Notes: generated by a model not told the origin, from the letters alone. DNA of 64,000 bases from Enterococcus_C asini_A (GCF_031928785.1 NZ_JARQAL010000004.1); one strand, 5' to 3'; shown: positions 1-8,790, numbered from the stretch's first letter. A program made the numbers and translations.

Positions 1-2
1 GG

Positions 3-884
3 CTCTCGGGTTCGGGCAAATCCACCATTACTTTGGCAAAACACGGAGACAAATATCAAGTGAAGGTTCTTCATGATGATGCTTTTGTGATTAACCAAAC
101 AGACGGCTCCACCACGGCTTTGGAACCAGCCTATTTTGATAAGACTCAGGATTATCCCTTGGAAGATCCAGCGGTAGATTACTTTATCACTTGTCAAAAT
201 GTGGGAGTTACCTTAGATGATACGGGTAAGAAAGTTATCGTGACGCAAGATATTCGCAATGGCAATGGTCGTACGGTGAAATCTCGCTATGTGACACCTA
301 ATCGAGTAGATCATTTACGCTCCTCCATTGATGCCATCTTCTGGATAATGAAAGATGACAGTTTGCCACCAGTGGTTAAAATTGATGATCCAGTCTTGGC
401 GGCAGTCTTTGGCTTGACTTTGGCTACAAAGCGAAGCACCGCTGAAAATGTGGTAGGTAATGTGGATATGGACAAACTGGTCATTGAACCTTATGCCAAT
501 CCATTTAGAGTGTACCCATTAGGCCAAGACTTTGAAGACTTTAAAACTCTCTTTGAAGAAAATCAAACAGACTGTTATATCTTGAATACTGGATTTTATA
601 AAGGGAAAAAGGTAACGCCTAAAGACACATTAGGTTCTATTGAAAAAATTGTGGAAGCAAAAGCTGAGTTTGCACCATTTGGCCCGCTGGCGGGGATGAG
701 TTATTTGCCAGTGGCAGGATTTGAAGTGGACTTTGAAGATGCGGCGTATGTAAAAGCTTTGAGAGGGCGCATGGAAAGTCGTTTAGAATTCATTCAGGCT
801 CAAGCAACTGAAAATGAAGGATTCAATGCTCTACCTGTTGAAGCCGGAGCTTTAATGGAAAGAGTCATTCAAGAATTAGAATAG
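3..884 (+). CDS. pckA: ATP-dependent phosphoenolpyruvate carboxykinase, C-terminal part (5' end outside window)
   Basis: The open frame runs in from the left edge and opens with the P-loop LSGSGKST at bases 3-26, so the N-terminal half is missing. After the P-loop come VLHDDAF, matching the kinase-2 aspartate pair, CQNVGVTLDD, LPPVVKIDDPVLAAVF and ILNTGFYKGKKV, which follow the block order of ATP-type PEP carboxykinase. The enzyme interconverts oxaloacetate plus ATP with PEP plus CO2 in the cytosol. The sequence is divergent from the textbook family (LSGSGKS rather than LSGTGKT), as I recall for lactic acid bacteria. A TTG at 33 is only an internal codon. Family assignment is by motif order, so a divergent PEPCK-like protein is the main alternative. 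Confidence 0.72.
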   Translation, partial: LSGSGKSTITLAKHGDKYQVKVLHDDAFVINQTDGSTTALEPAYFDKTQDYPLEDPAVDYFITCQNVGVTLDDTGKKVIVTQDIRNGNGRTVKSRYVTPNRVDHLRSSIDAIFWIMKDDSLPPVVKIDDPVLAAVFGLTLATKRSTAENVVGNVDMDKLVIEPYANPFRVYPLGQDFEDFKTLFEENQTDCYILNTGFYKGKKVTPKDTLGSIEKIVEAKAEFAPFGPLAGMSYLPVAGFEVDFEDAAYVKALRGRMESRLEFIQAQATENEGFNALPVEAGALMERVIQELE

Positions 885-1007
885 ACTGGCAGATTCTTCG
901 CTTTCTGGAATTAGTCATGGTACCATTAATATAGCAATCCTTCTTTCATTGATAGAGGTTGGTTGTTGGCAAAGACGGTTAGGTGAACCACATAAGGAGG
1001 AATTTTT

Positions 1008-1232
1008 ATGAGCGAGCCAGACAAAGAAAACTTGGAAAAATTAGCCAAAGAAGCCAAAAACGACGACACTTTTGAAAAATTGGATGAAATGGAAGAAGAA
1101 CTAAATCTAGATGAAGAACCTGTTGTGGAGGATAAAGAGGAAGAAAAGCCAGAAGATAAGTCAGCTCTGGAGAAAATCATCGAGGATGTGCCTCCTGCAA
1201 CGTTCCTTGATCCGAATAATCGGATGCCATAA
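1008..1232 (+). CDS. small acidic hypothetical protein (74 aa)
   Basis: The ORF follows an excellent ribosome binding site (AAGGAGG, about 8 bases before ATG). The product is extremely rich in Glu, Asp and Lys, with no membrane segment or cysteine, and is probably largely helical or disordered except for the C-terminal PPATFLDPNNRMP. It stands alone between pckA and a strong bidirectional terminator. I do not recognise the family. The start signal, terminator and lack of a competing frame support a real gene. Confidence 0.7.
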   Translation: MSEPDKENLEKLAKEAKNDDTFEKLDEMEEELNLDEEPVVEDKEEEKPEDKSALEKIIEDVPPATFLDPNNRMP

Positions 1233-1248
1233 ATAAAAGATCATAAAA

Positions 1249-1310
1249 AAGCAATGACCAAGAGTTACCCTAATTCGATTAGGAGCGGTTTTGGTCGTTG
1301 CTTTTTTTTT
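1249..1310. terminator. bidirectional rho-independent terminator
   Basis: GCAATGACCAA pairs with TTGGTCGTTGC and is flanked by an A-run on the left and a nine-base T-run on the right. It can serve both the rightward 74-aa gene and the leftward XRE regulator gene that converge here. Confidence 0.85.
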
Positions 1311-1324
1311 CATGACATTATTCT

Positions 1325-1543
1325 TTATTCCTGTAAACTGTCCTTTTCATACCGTAATAAATCAGCGGGCTGACAGTCCAACACTTCACAAATCTTATTT
1401 AAAGTGGAAAAACGAATGGCCTTGGCTTTATTGTTTTTTAAAATGGAAACATTCGCGGGAGTGATGCCAATTTTTGCTGATAGTTCATTTACGCTCATTT
1501 TTCGCTTGGCTAACATCACATCTAAATCGACTAGAATTGACAT
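1325..1543 (-). CDS. small XRE-family transcriptional regulator (72 aa, YozG-like)
   Basis: The protein is a single Cro/CI-type helix-turn-helix: MLAKRKMSVNELSAKIGITPANVSILKNNK, with the recognition region around residues 25-40. The length is typical of the YozG-type regulators that pair with small DUF2975 membrane proteins. It lies 10 bases downstream of such a gene on the same strand, so the two form one operon. The ATG follows an AGGAGG site. It probably autoregulates the pair; a perfect inverted repeat lies upstream of the operon. Confidence 0.85.
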   Translation of the reverse strand: MSILVDLDVMLAKRKMSVNELSAKIGITPANVSILKNNKAKAIRFSTLNKICEVLDCQPADLLRYEKDSLQE

Positions 1544-1553
1544 GGTTTTCCTC

Positions 1554-2018
1554 CTAAATGGTTAGATCGCTTTCCACTTGTATGGTGGTGGCCTTTTTGA
1601 ATAACTCTTCTACAATTTGGGAAAAAATATAGGCAGTAAAGGGTATCAACAGGATAATGAAACCAATTACCATCACCCCAGGGGCATCTTCCACATCGGC
1701 AACATGATAGAAAAAAGGCAGGATACCCAGCATAACCACACCAATTACCAAAATAGTGTTTTTTACTTTGGTAACGAGGTATAATGTTTTGCTAGAAAAT
1801 GCTTCTGGCCCTTTAATACAGTTCAAAATGCGGTTTAAAAAGAATAAAACTCGCAAGCCTAAGAGAACTGCAGTTACGATTACTAGAAAAAATAGGCTGA
1901 CTACGAAATTTTTATCGGTTGCTTGAAAAAATTGAATCGCGATTCCGGTAATCATAAAAAGTGCTAAGAATCCAATTAGTAATAATGCTATTTTTAATAA
2001 GTTGACTTTTCTTGCCAT
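1554..2018 (-). CDS. DUF2975 family membrane protein
   Basis: About 154 residues with four hydrophobic segments (near residues 8-28, 40-60, 90-110 and 115-140), separated by short charged loops, as in DUF2975. The ATG at 2018 is preferred over the GTG at 2027 because GAGGTG lies 8 bases before the ATG and the GTG is itself part of that site. It is the first gene of a two-gene operon with the XRE regulator. DUF2975-XRE pairs recur in Firmicutes, but the function is not known to me. Confidence 0.8.
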   Translation of the reverse strand: MARKVNLLKIALLLIGFLALFMITGIAIQFFQATDKNFVVSLFFLVIVTAVLLGLRVLFFLNRILNCIKGPEAFSSKTLYLVTKVKNTILVIGVVMLGILPFFYHVADVEDAPGVMVIGFIILLIPFTAYIFSQIVEELFKKATTIQVESDLTI

Positions 2019-2072
2019 AATGGACACCTCGTGAATTTGATAGCCTTATCTTATCGGTTTTAAAATTGAATT

Positions 2073-2111
2073 TCAATAGAAATATATCGTTTTTCGATAT
2101 ATTTCTATTGA
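2073..2111. promoter_or_regulatory. perfect 17-bp inverted repeat upstream of the DUF2975 operon
   Basis: TCAATAGAAATATATCG (2073-2089) is followed by TTTTT and then its exact reverse complement at 2095-2111. It lies about 55-90 bases upstream of the DUF2975 ATG and in the divergent gap to the sugar transporter gene. No T-run follows that would fit a terminator for a known upstream gene. An operator for the YozG-like regulator is the simplest reading. Confidence 0.55.
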
Positions 2112-2266
2112 TTTTTAATTTTTTACCTTACCGAGTATCATTTGTCATGAGAAAAAACACAGGACATGCAATCTTTTCTGAGTGAGTGGTGAATTAACTG
2201 CAACCGGCTTAAAGGGGGGGGCTTGTGAATTGTTTTAAATTCCTGGAAAATTTAAGTAGAAAACAC

Positions 2267-2296
2267 TTGTGACAAAAACGATTTCACTGGTAGACT
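2267..2296 (+). promoter_or_regulatory. candidate sigma-70 promoter for the sugar transporter
   Basis: TTGTGA at 2267-2272 and TAGACT at 2291-2296 are separated by 18 bases, about 60 bases before the start codon of the GRP transporter gene. Confidence 0.45.
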
Positions 2297-2356
2297 ATTC
2301 GGGTGTCAAAAAAAAGTAAATATTTTTAATAGAATGATTGAAAAGGAGAGCTAGTT

Positions 2357-3229
2357 TTGGATTTAGTAATTGCATTGATCCCCATGTTTGCTTGGGGGAG
2401 TATTGCCTTAGTCAGTGGCAAAATGGGGGGCACTGCCAATCAACAAACACTGGGCATGACCATTGGGGCCTTTGTTTTTTCATTGGTAGTCTTTTTTATT
2501 ATCCAGCCGACCATGACGGTGGCAACGGTTATTTTTGGCTTTATCTCTGGTATTTTTTGGAGTATTGGGCAACGAGGACAATTTCAAGGAATGCACTTTA
2601 TGGGAATTTCGGTAGGATTGCCGGTATCCACGGGGATGCAGCTGATTTTAAACACTATTGCGGGTGCACTATTATTTGGTGAATGGCGCAAAGGCCAAGA
2701 TTTTCTACTAGGCGGTATTGCCTTGTTACTCTTAATGGCGGGTTCTTTTTACACATCGCGACAAGACCCAGACCGGGATCAGTCTTTAGCTGGAGATCGT
2801 CAACTATTTGATTTTGGTAAGGGGTTTCGAGCCTTGTTACTGTCCACATTAGGCTTTGGTGCTTATACGATTATTATTACTTGGGCCAAATTAGATCCTG
2901 CTGCAGTGATTTTACCCCAAAGTGTGGGGATGGCTGTCGGTGCTTTTGTCTTTACTTTCAAAGATATTCGCTATGATCGTTTTATTCTGAAAAATACCGT
3001 TTCAGGTTTGCTTTGGGGCATTGGAAATATTTGTATGCTTTTGGGAATTCAAACATTAGGCCTTGCGGTGAGTTTCTCCTTGTCTCAAATGGGGATTATC
3101 ATCTCCACATTGGGAGGAATTTTCCTATTAGGCGAAAGAAAAACCAAAAAAGAACTTTTTTATGTTATTTTAGGTTGTGTTTTTGTTATCCTTGGTGGTA
3201 TGCTCTTAGGATATATGAAGAGTATTTAA
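2357..3229 (+). CDS. GRP-family sugar uptake protein (glucose/ribose, GlcU/RbsU type)
   Basis: About ten hydrophobic segments in 290 residues, with the family's N-terminal pattern ALIPMFAWGSIALVSGKMGG and the repeated-half layout of the drug/metabolite transporter superfamily. GRP proteins import glucose or ribose by proton symport without phosphorylation. The TTG start at 2357 is supported by AAGGAGAG nine bases upstream. No rbs genes are adjacent, so glucose against ribose cannot be decided. Confidence 0.82.
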   Translation: MDLVIALIPMFAWGSIALVSGKMGGTANQQTLGMTIGAFVFSLVVFFIIQPTMTVATVIFGFISGIFWSIGQRGQFQGMHFMGISVGLPVSTGMQLILNTIAGALLFGEWRKGQDFLLGGIALLLLMAGSFYTSRQDPDRDQSLAGDRQLFDFGKGFRALLLSTLGFGAYTIIITWAKLDPAAVILPQSVGMAVGAFVFTFKDIRYDRFILKNTVSGLLWGIGNICMLLGIQTLGLAVSFSLSQMGIIISTLGGIFLLGERKTKKELFYVILGCVFVILGGMLLGYMKSI

Positions 3230-3274
3230 TCACTAGATAGAGGAATTCTTTTTCTCTGTAAGAAAGGAACTATT

Positions 3275-4651
3275 ATGGAACTCTTTCGTAAAAAAACATT
3301 TGATCCCAATGAACGAGGTGCCATGAAGCGCACGTTGACCTTGAAAGATTTGATTATGTTAGGCATTGGGGCGATTATTGGAACGGGGATTTTTGTAATT
3401 ACCGGGCAAGCTACGGCTACCTATGCAGGACCGGCATTGTCCATCTCTTTTGTGGTGGCAGCGATTGTGGTTATCTTATCGGGCTTGTGTTTTGCAGAAT
3501 TTGCTTCCCGAGTACCGATACTAGGCGGACCATATTCCTATTTGTACGTAGTCTTTGGCGAAGTAGTGGCGTGGTTTGCCGGTTGGTTCTTACTTTGGGA
3601 ATTCATGCTGGCAGTCGCTTCCGTTGCTTCCGGTTGGTCGGGATATTTTCAAGGCTTTCTCGGTAGTTTGGGGCTGAATTTACCCACTGCACTTACGGGA
3701 GGCTACAATGCAGAAGCCGGGACCTATGTGGACCTAGTAGCAGCTGTTGTAGTGATCTTTGTGACCTTTTGGGTGACCCAAGAAGCCAAGAAAGCCTTAC
3801 GTTTGAATAATGCCATGGTCTGGGTAAAATTTGCCATTATTGCTTTATTCATTGTGGTAGGCGTCTTTTTTGTAAAACCAAGCAATTGGCAGCCTTTCAC
3901 GCCTTTTGGTGCTAAAGGCATTTTTGATGGGGCAGCGTTAGTTTTCTTTGCCTTTTTAGGTTTCGATGCGGTTTCCATGGCTGCTGAAGAAGTAAAAAAT
4001 CCTCAGCGAGATGTACCCCGGGGGATTATCGGTTCTATTGCCATTGCTACCGTACTTTATATTGTGGTGACGTTAATCATGTCGGGAATCGTCCCTTACG
4101 AAAAATTAAACGTCACCGATCCTGTGGCCTTTGCCATGCGGTACGTAGGTCATGATTTTCTTGGTAGTGTGATTGCCATTGGGGCGATTTTAACCTTGCT
4201 GACAGTGACGATTTCCATGATGTATTCTTTAGCGCGACTACTTTACACTATGAGTAAAGACGGACTGTTGCCTCGCTTTATGCAAGAGATTGATCCTAAA
4301 CATCGAACTCCCAAAAAAGCGACCTTTGTGGCCGGTGTGGTTTCATTATTTTTTGCTGCAGCTTTTCCTTTAGAAATCTTAGCAGAATTGACCAATATTG
4401 TGGCGTTGTCCTATTTGGCGCTAATGGGCTTGGGCTTGTTGAAACTGCGAAAAACCATGGGGCCACCTCAAAAAGGGGAATTCAAAGTACCTTTTGTGCC
4501 TGTTTTACCATTGCTGTCTGTGGCTAGTTGTGTTTTCTTAATGTTGCAGCTTCAAGGGATTACTTGGATCGTCTTTGGTATTACCGTCTTAATCGGTTTG
4601 TTGATTTATGTTTTTTACGGGTATCAGCACAGTGCTTTAAATCAAAAATAA
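3275..4651 (+). CDS. APC-superfamily amino acid permease
   Basis: 458 residues with about twelve membrane segments. The first helix carries the APC motif GIGAIIGTGIFVITG, and FFAFLGFDAVSMAAEEVKNPQRDVPRGI matches the conserved cytoplasmic loop of the cationic amino acid transporter subfamily (YfnA/CAT). It should import an amino acid by proton symport, but the substrate cannot be read from sequence. AGAAAGGA precedes the ATG. A strong bidirectional terminator follows, so it is probably monocistronic or coupled with the GRP gene 45 bases upstream. Confidence 0.85.
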   Translation: MELFRKKTFDPNERGAMKRTLTLKDLIMLGIGAIIGTGIFVITGQATATYAGPALSISFVVAAIVVILSGLCFAEFASRVPILGGPYSYLYVVFGEVVAWFAGWFLLWEFMLAVASVASGWSGYFQGFLGSLGLNLPTALTGGYNAEAGTYVDLVAAVVVIFVTFWVTQEAKKALRLNNAMVWVKFAIIALFIVVGVFFVKPSNWQPFTPFGAKGIFDGAALVFFAFLGFDAVSMAAEEVKNPQRDVPRGIIGSIAIATVLYIVVTLIMSGIVPYEKLNVTDPVAFAMRYVGHDFLGSVIAIGAILTLLTVTISMMYSLARLLYTMSKDGLLPRFMQEIDPKHRTPKKATFVAGVVSLFFAAAFPLEILAELTNIVALSYLALMGLGLLKLRKTMGPPQKGEFKVPFVPVLPLLSVASCVFLMLQLQGITWIVFGITVLIGLLIYVFYGYQHSALNQK

Positions 4652-4653
4652 AG

Positions 4654-4697
4654 AAACGACAGTCTTCTTCATGGTTGAAGGAGATTGTCGTTTTTTA
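4654..4697. terminator. bidirectional terminator
   Basis: AAACGACAGTCTTCTTC pairs with GAAGGAGATTGTCGTTT (two mismatches), with T-runs on both strands. It sits between the permease gene and the converging XRE gene and overlaps the stop of the latter. Confidence 0.8.
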
Positions 4698-5282
4698 TTT
4701 CCGCGATTTTTTTACACTGATAAAAATCAGTAGAAAAGCAATGATTTGCAATAACCAAGTAATCAGTCCAATGTAAGAAAAAGCAAAAAGTGGTTCTATT
4801 AAGCGTAAAAATAAGGCTAAAAAAAGTAAACTAAAACCGACCGTAAGCCACTTATTTAATCTCTTAGCAGTTTTAATGAGCCAAAAAATCCAGCAAGAAT
4901 AAGCAATCACGCCTAGTCTGCAAAAGAGATAAAGCGCTGACCAAAGCTGTTGACTGGGATCATTTTGCGTGAGTTGTAATAAAATCAGCAGTCCTACTAG
5001 TACAAAAAAGGGGAGTAGGCTTCCTTTTAATTGCTTTTTTAAAAGTGTGAGTTCTTTTTTCTCTGCTTTGATCTTCTCCAGATAAGCCCCATCTTCTTTT
5101 AGCATTTGATCTAAGGAAAGCCGATAATAATCGGATAGTTTTACCAAAGTAGGAATATCCGGGTAACTTTTACCACATTCCCAGCTAGAAATTGCCTGAC
5201 GGGTAACATGTAAATGATCCGCAACGGCTTGTTGGGTGAAGTGAAGTTCTCCCCGTCGTTTTTTCAGTGTTTCTGCTAGCAT
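4695..5282 (-). CDS. XRE regulator with C-terminal membrane domain
   Basis: Starting at the ATG at 5282, which has AAGGAGGT eight bases upstream, the product is about 195 aa. The first 70 residues form a Cro/CI helix-turn-helix (FTQQAVADHLHVTRQAISSWECG), followed by a basic coiled stretch and four to five hydrophobic helices. The layout is a membrane-anchored XRE regulator, a common Firmicutes form. A longer frame beginning at 5321 lacks a ribosome binding site. The target is unknown and no obvious partner gene adjoins it. Confidence 0.8.
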   Translation of the reverse strand: MLAETLKKRRGELHFTQQAVADHLHVTRQAISSWECGKSYPDIPTLVKLSDYYRLSLDQMLKEDGAYLEKIKAEKKELTLLKKQLKGSLLPFFVLVGLLILLQLTQNDPSQQLWSALYLFCRLGVIAYSCWIFWLIKTAKRLNKWLTVGFSLLFLALFLRLIEPLFAFSYIGLITWLLQIIAFLLIFISVKKSRK

Positions 5283-5397
5283 CCCGCACCTCCTTAACAA
5301 CAGTCTAAGATAATTAAGCAATTATGCCTAGCAAGTAGTTATTGCAGTCTAAAAAATGGCGCAATCGCGACTTGCATCCTTGATATAGCAAGAAAAA

Positions 5398-6186
5398 TCA
5401 TGATAATGATTTGGGATAGACAATCAGGCGATTTTCTCCATAGACTTCCATTGCAATGGGCTTTTGATAAAATGCTGTTAAAACTTCTGGGGTGAATAAT
5501 TCTGCTCGCGGGCCTTGTTTGAAGATTTCTCCGGATTTTAGCATGAGCACGTGATTAATTGCAGGCAGAATTTCTTCCGTATGATGGGTGACCAATAAAA
5601 GAGTGGGAGCTTCTGGTTGTTGGCTAATTAAATGAATTTTTTGCAAAAGCTCTTCTCTAGCAAATAAATCCAAGCCAGTACATGGCTCGTCTAAAATCAA
5701 TAACTGGGGTTTTGGCATCAGTGCCCGGGCAATTAACACCAACTGCTTTTCACCTTGAGATAAAACTTGATAAGGTTTGCCCAATAAATGGCCACATCCT
5801 AACGAGTGTAACAGCTCTTTAGCCGCCAGTAATTCACTCGCTTGATAACTTTGCCACAAGCCAACGGAAGCAAATTTGCCGGATAAAACAATCTCTTCGG
5901 CTAAATCTTGAGGATAAAATTTATTTTGTAAAACTGTCGCTACCCAGCCAATTCGACGGCTTAAATCCGGGAGGTTGGTTTGCCCAAAGACTTCCCCTAG
6001 AACGGTTATTTTGCCTGAAGTTGGCCAAAGGTTTCCGGCAATCATCTGTAGTAACAAGGACTTACCAGCCCCATTTAAACCGAGAATTGCCCAGTTCTCT
6101 CCGGACTTGATTTGCCAGTTAATATCTTGTAGTAGTGTTTGCCCACCTTTGGTTAAAGTGACTTTTTCAAAGGATAAAATCCCCAT
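5398..6186 (-). CDS. ABC transporter ATP-binding protein (YlmA-like)
   Basis: A single ATPase domain of about 262 aa: Walker A GLNGAGKS, signature LSQGEKQ, Walker B LLILDEPCTGLD and the switch histidine in LLVTHHTEE. No permease or binding protein is adjacent, which matches the stand-alone YlmA group. The second ATG (6186) is preferred because GGAGG lies seven bases before it and only four before the first. The export or import substrate is unknown; a soluble role is also possible. Confidence 0.85.
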   Translation of the reverse strand: MGILSFEKVTLTKGGQTLLQDINWQIKSGENWAILGLNGAGKSLLLQMIAGNLWPTSGKITVLGEVFGQTNLPDLSRRIGWVATVLQNKFYPQDLAEEIVLSGKFASVGLWQSYQASELLAAKELLHSLGCGHLLGKPYQVLSQGEKQLVLIARALMPKPQLLILDEPCTGLDLFAREELLQKIHLISQQPEAPTLLLVTHHTEEILPAINHVLMLKSGEIFKQGPRAELFTPEVLTAFYQKPIAMEVYGENRLIVYPKSLS

Positions 6187-6251
6187 CATGACACCTCCAT
6201 TTTAATTTTATCATAGCAGAAAAACGACTAAAATAAGCAATGCAAATTAAA

Positions 6252-6294
6252 AGAAGTCCAAAAAAGACGACTGTTCGTCTTTCATGGACTTCTG
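6252..6294 (-). terminator. terminator of the xpaC-telA operon
   Basis: AGAAGTCCA and TGGACTTCT enclose a second stem of AAAGACGA with TCGTCTTT. On the minus strand the hairpin ends in TTTTAATTT, directly after the stop of the 92-aa gene. Confidence 0.75.
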
Positions 6295-6296
6295 TC

Positions 6297-6575
6297 TTAA
6301 ACATAAGGTCGAATATTTAAGCTAACTTGGCCTTTTTCCCACAGCTCTTGAGGCGTAAAATGATTATTTTCATCAAAAGCAATCGAGCCATCTGCATCAA
6401 TTGTCACCGGTTCGGGCAGGTTTTTTAAGGGATTAAAACTGATTTTAGCAGGTGAAGCCACTTTTATTTTAAGGTAGCGTTCCACCTGATTGTCAAATCG
6501 AACTTTCAAAAGGCCGGAGGTATATTCTGCCTTGATAGCTTTCGGGACGCTTTTTTGATTTCGTTCTTTTTCCAT
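6297..6575 (-). CDS. hypothetical protein downstream of telA (92 aa)
   Basis: I do not recognise this 92-residue protein. It has a basic N-terminus followed by alternating beta-like strands (GLLKVRFDNQVERYLKIKV, TIDADGSIAFDENNHF) and no membrane segment or cysteine. It lies 29 bases after the telA stop and just before the terminator, so it is probably the last gene of the xpaC-telA operon and may share its stress role. That link is inference from position. Confidence 0.7.
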   Translation of the reverse strand: MEKERNQKSVPKAIKAEYTSGLLKVRFDNQVERYLKIKVASPAKISFNPLKNLPEPVTIDADGSIAFDENNHFTPQELWEKGQVSLNIRPYV

Positions 6576-6604
6576 GCCCCATCCCCCTCTGATGAAAAGC
6601 CAGT

Positions 6605-7804
6605 TTAGCGTTTTGGACCGGTTGTCATTTCTAACAGTTTGTTCTTCAAATCTTCTTCCATATTGCCTAATTCGATTTCGGCAGCTCGGCGTTTTTCCTT
6701 ACCTTCTTGTTGGATGCGCAAGGTTTCTTGGATGGTTTCTACCAAGTCGTTTTGCGTTTTTTGCAAGGTTTCAATATCCACAATGCCTCGTTCGTTTTCT
6801 TTAGCCGTTTCAATGGCAGAAACTTTTAGCATTTCAGAGTTTTTCTTCAATAAGTCATTAGTAGTTTCAGAAACTTGCCGTTGTGCGGTTACTGCATCTT
6901 TTTGACGAAGGAGGGTCAAGGCAATCACCACTTGGTTTTTCCACAATGGAATGGCGGTGTTAATAGATGCTTGGATTTTTTCAGCCAAGGCTTGGTTGGT
7001 ATTTTGAATCAAGCGAATTTGGGGCGCTTGTTGGATGGTGATTTGGCGAGCAAGGCGCAAATCATGGGTCCGTTTGTCTAAGCGATCCAAAAACTGGCTG
7101 TAGTCATTGACGATTTGAACATCCATTTGATCGCCACTGGCTTGGGCTTTTGCCATTGCTTCGGGGATGATGGTAGTTTTTAATTCTTCTGCTTTTAATT
7201 CCCCGGCGGCAATATAGATATTCAACGCTTCAAAGTAGTCTTTGTTTTTATGGTAAAGCTGTTCAAGCATTAAGTTGTCTTTTAAGAGGCCATTTTTTTC
7301 TTTATCCAGTTTAACGGCGATTTTATCGATCTGGGCACCGATTTTTTGGTATTTAGCAGTGATTTCATAAATGGATTGTTTCACTTTGCCAAACATCCGT
7401 TTAAATAAACTGCCTTCTCCTGCTCGTAAATCATCTGGATTGGCTTCGTTTAAGCGATACATCAGCTCGGTTAAGCTATCGCCTACAGGACCGATATCAT
7501 TGGCCTGTACATGATTTAACATGGACTGGGAAAATTCGCTTAATTTTTGTTGGGCCACGGCGCCATAAGTGATGACTCCTTGTTGGTCGGTGACATCGAT
7601 TTTTTCGGCCAATTCTTTGGCTTGTTCTTGTCGCTCCGGTGGCAATTTGTCCACTAAGCGATCGGCTTGTTGCTGCTCTTTTAGCGCATTGATCTCATTT
7701 TGTTGGGTTTCAGTTAAGGCGCCCACCGGTGTAGAAAAAGGGGTGCCTAGTAAATCTTCTAATGCAGAATCCACATTTTGCTGAGGTTGATTGTTTTCAG
7801 TCAT
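6605..7804 (-). CDS. telA: toxic anion resistance protein TelA family
   Basis: 399 residues, nearly all helical, with the TelA/KlaA family pattern: a disordered N-terminus, a long region with YRLNEANPDDLRAGE, and the C-terminal stretch containing IQQAPQIRLIQNTNQALAEKIQASI. Family members are linked to tellurite and cell-envelope stress tolerance. The gene follows xpaC with AGGAGG before the ATG. A hairpin with T-run overlaps the xpaC end, so telA may be transcribed at a reduced level from the xpaC promoter or have its own. Confidence 0.88.
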   Translation of the reverse strand: MTENNQPQQNVDSALEDLLGTPFSTPVGALTETQQNEINALKEQQQADRLVDKLPPERQEQAKELAEKIDVTDQQGVITYGAVAQQKLSEFSQSMLNHVQANDIGPVGDSLTELMYRLNEANPDDLRAGEGSLFKRMFGKVKQSIYEITAKYQKIGAQIDKIAVKLDKEKNGLLKDNLMLEQLYHKNKDYFEALNIYIAAGELKAEELKTTIIPEAMAKAQASGDQMDVQIVNDYSQFLDRLDKRTHDLRLARQITIQQAPQIRLIQNTNQALAEKIQASINTAIPLWKNQVVIALTLLRQKDAVTAQRQVSETTNDLLKKNSEMLKVSAIETAKENERGIVDIETLQKTQNDLVETIQETLRIQQEGKEKRRAAEIELGNMEEDLKNKLLEMTTGPKR

Positions 7805-7826
7805 GGTTATTCCTCCCGTTTGTTTC

Positions 7827-7858
7827 GAAAAAAATCTAGCGTCACCGCTAGATTTTTT
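7827..7858 (-). terminator. intercistronic terminator-like hairpin between xpaC and telA
   Basis: AAATCTAGCG and CGCTAGATTT form a perfect stem flanked by A and T runs, overlapping the last codons of xpaC and ending about 25 bases before the telA start. It should cause partial termination. Confidence 0.65.
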
Positions 7859-8519
7859 CGGCTGTACTATTTATATTATCCCGTTTTAGGCTTTGTTTGG
7901 CAATGGAAAGCTCCACATCCATCTCCTCAAAATCATCCGCCACAAACTGTTGATAGTCTTGGGCGATTAAAGAGGCCATTTGATCGATAATTTGAGCACT
8001 TTCTTCAATTTTTTCATAAGTTTCGCGACTCTTGATTTCATGGTCATTGATTTCGATAAATTTATCAGTTAAATCCACCATGTTCGGCAAATGAGTGTAG
8101 AGAAAGTGATTGGCGCAATGGAGCTTTTGTGGTTCTTTCACCAATTCCTTAAACAGTGCTTTTGCTGCTCGCAATGTATCTCGCCGTAAGTCAATGGCTT
8201 TTAACTTGGCATTCTTATTAATATTTTTTTGTAATTGCTCGATTTGTTCTTTGGCCATGCCCATGGTATCCCGGAAATATTCAATTTCACTTTGGCTCAT
8301 GCCGGTATTGCGGTAATGCTCTTCTCGTTCCTTAGACAACAGAGGTAAGCCTTGCTTGGTAGTGCCTTTTTTTGCATTGCCCTTTAAGCCGGTGACTACG
8401 AGAAAAATGCCAAAAGCGACTAGCAAGAGTGGGAAAAGACTGAAATCGGAGTTGGCGGCACCGATGAACAGTCCCAGTACGATTAGTCCTCCAATCGTAG
8501 TCAGGATGATTTTTTTCAT
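7848..8519 (-). CDS. xpaC: XpaC-like protein (5-bromo-4-chloroindolyl phosphate hydrolysis family)
   Basis: 223 residues beginning with two membrane helices (residues 4-20 and 27-43), then a long helical cytoplasmic part with PEQIEQLQKNINKNAKLKAIDL-like coiled sequence and ETYEKIEESAQIIDQMASLIAQDYQQFVADDFEEMDVEL. This matches XpaC/YceG proteins, which are encoded next to TelA in many Firmicutes. The biochemical role is not established. It is the first gene of the operon, with AGGAGG before the ATG. Confidence 0.85.
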   Translation of the reverse strand: MKKIILTTIGGLIVLGLFIGAANSDFSLFPLLLVAFGIFLVVTGLKGNAKKGTTKQGLPLLSKEREEHYRNTGMSQSEIEYFRDTMGMAKEQIEQLQKNINKNAKLKAIDLRRDTLRAAKALFKELVKEPQKLHCANHFLYTHLPNMVDLTDKFIEINDHEIKSRETYEKIEESAQIIDQMASLIAQDYQQFVADDFEEMDVELSIAKQSLKRDNINSTAEKI

Positions 8520-8790
8520 AAGTTTATCCTCCTAAAAGTAGGTAAGTGAAGTAAATTTAGTAAGTATCTTAAATGCCGGGCAAAGGACCCGGGAGATGTC
8601 TACGAAACCATTTTAGCACGCAGGCTAGGCAAAAAAAATCAGACTAAGGGTTGATTTTTTTAATTTAGGAAAAACATAAGGTTCTCAAGGGATTTTTAAC
8701 TCCCCCAATTTCAGAAAACGTGTATACTACTAGTAAGCAACGACGTGTGAATTGAAAGTCGTAAGAATCTAAAATGAAAGTGGGAGAGAA

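Noticed and set aside
2270..2290. cre-like sequence before the GRP transporter gene
   Set aside because: Only the right half (CGATTTCA) fits the consensus; the left half lacks TG.
2338..2682. Rightward 114-aa ORF overlapping the GRP transporter gene
   Set aside because: Cys/Trp-rich out-of-frame reading of a membrane protein gene; the ribosome binding site fits the TTG at 2357.
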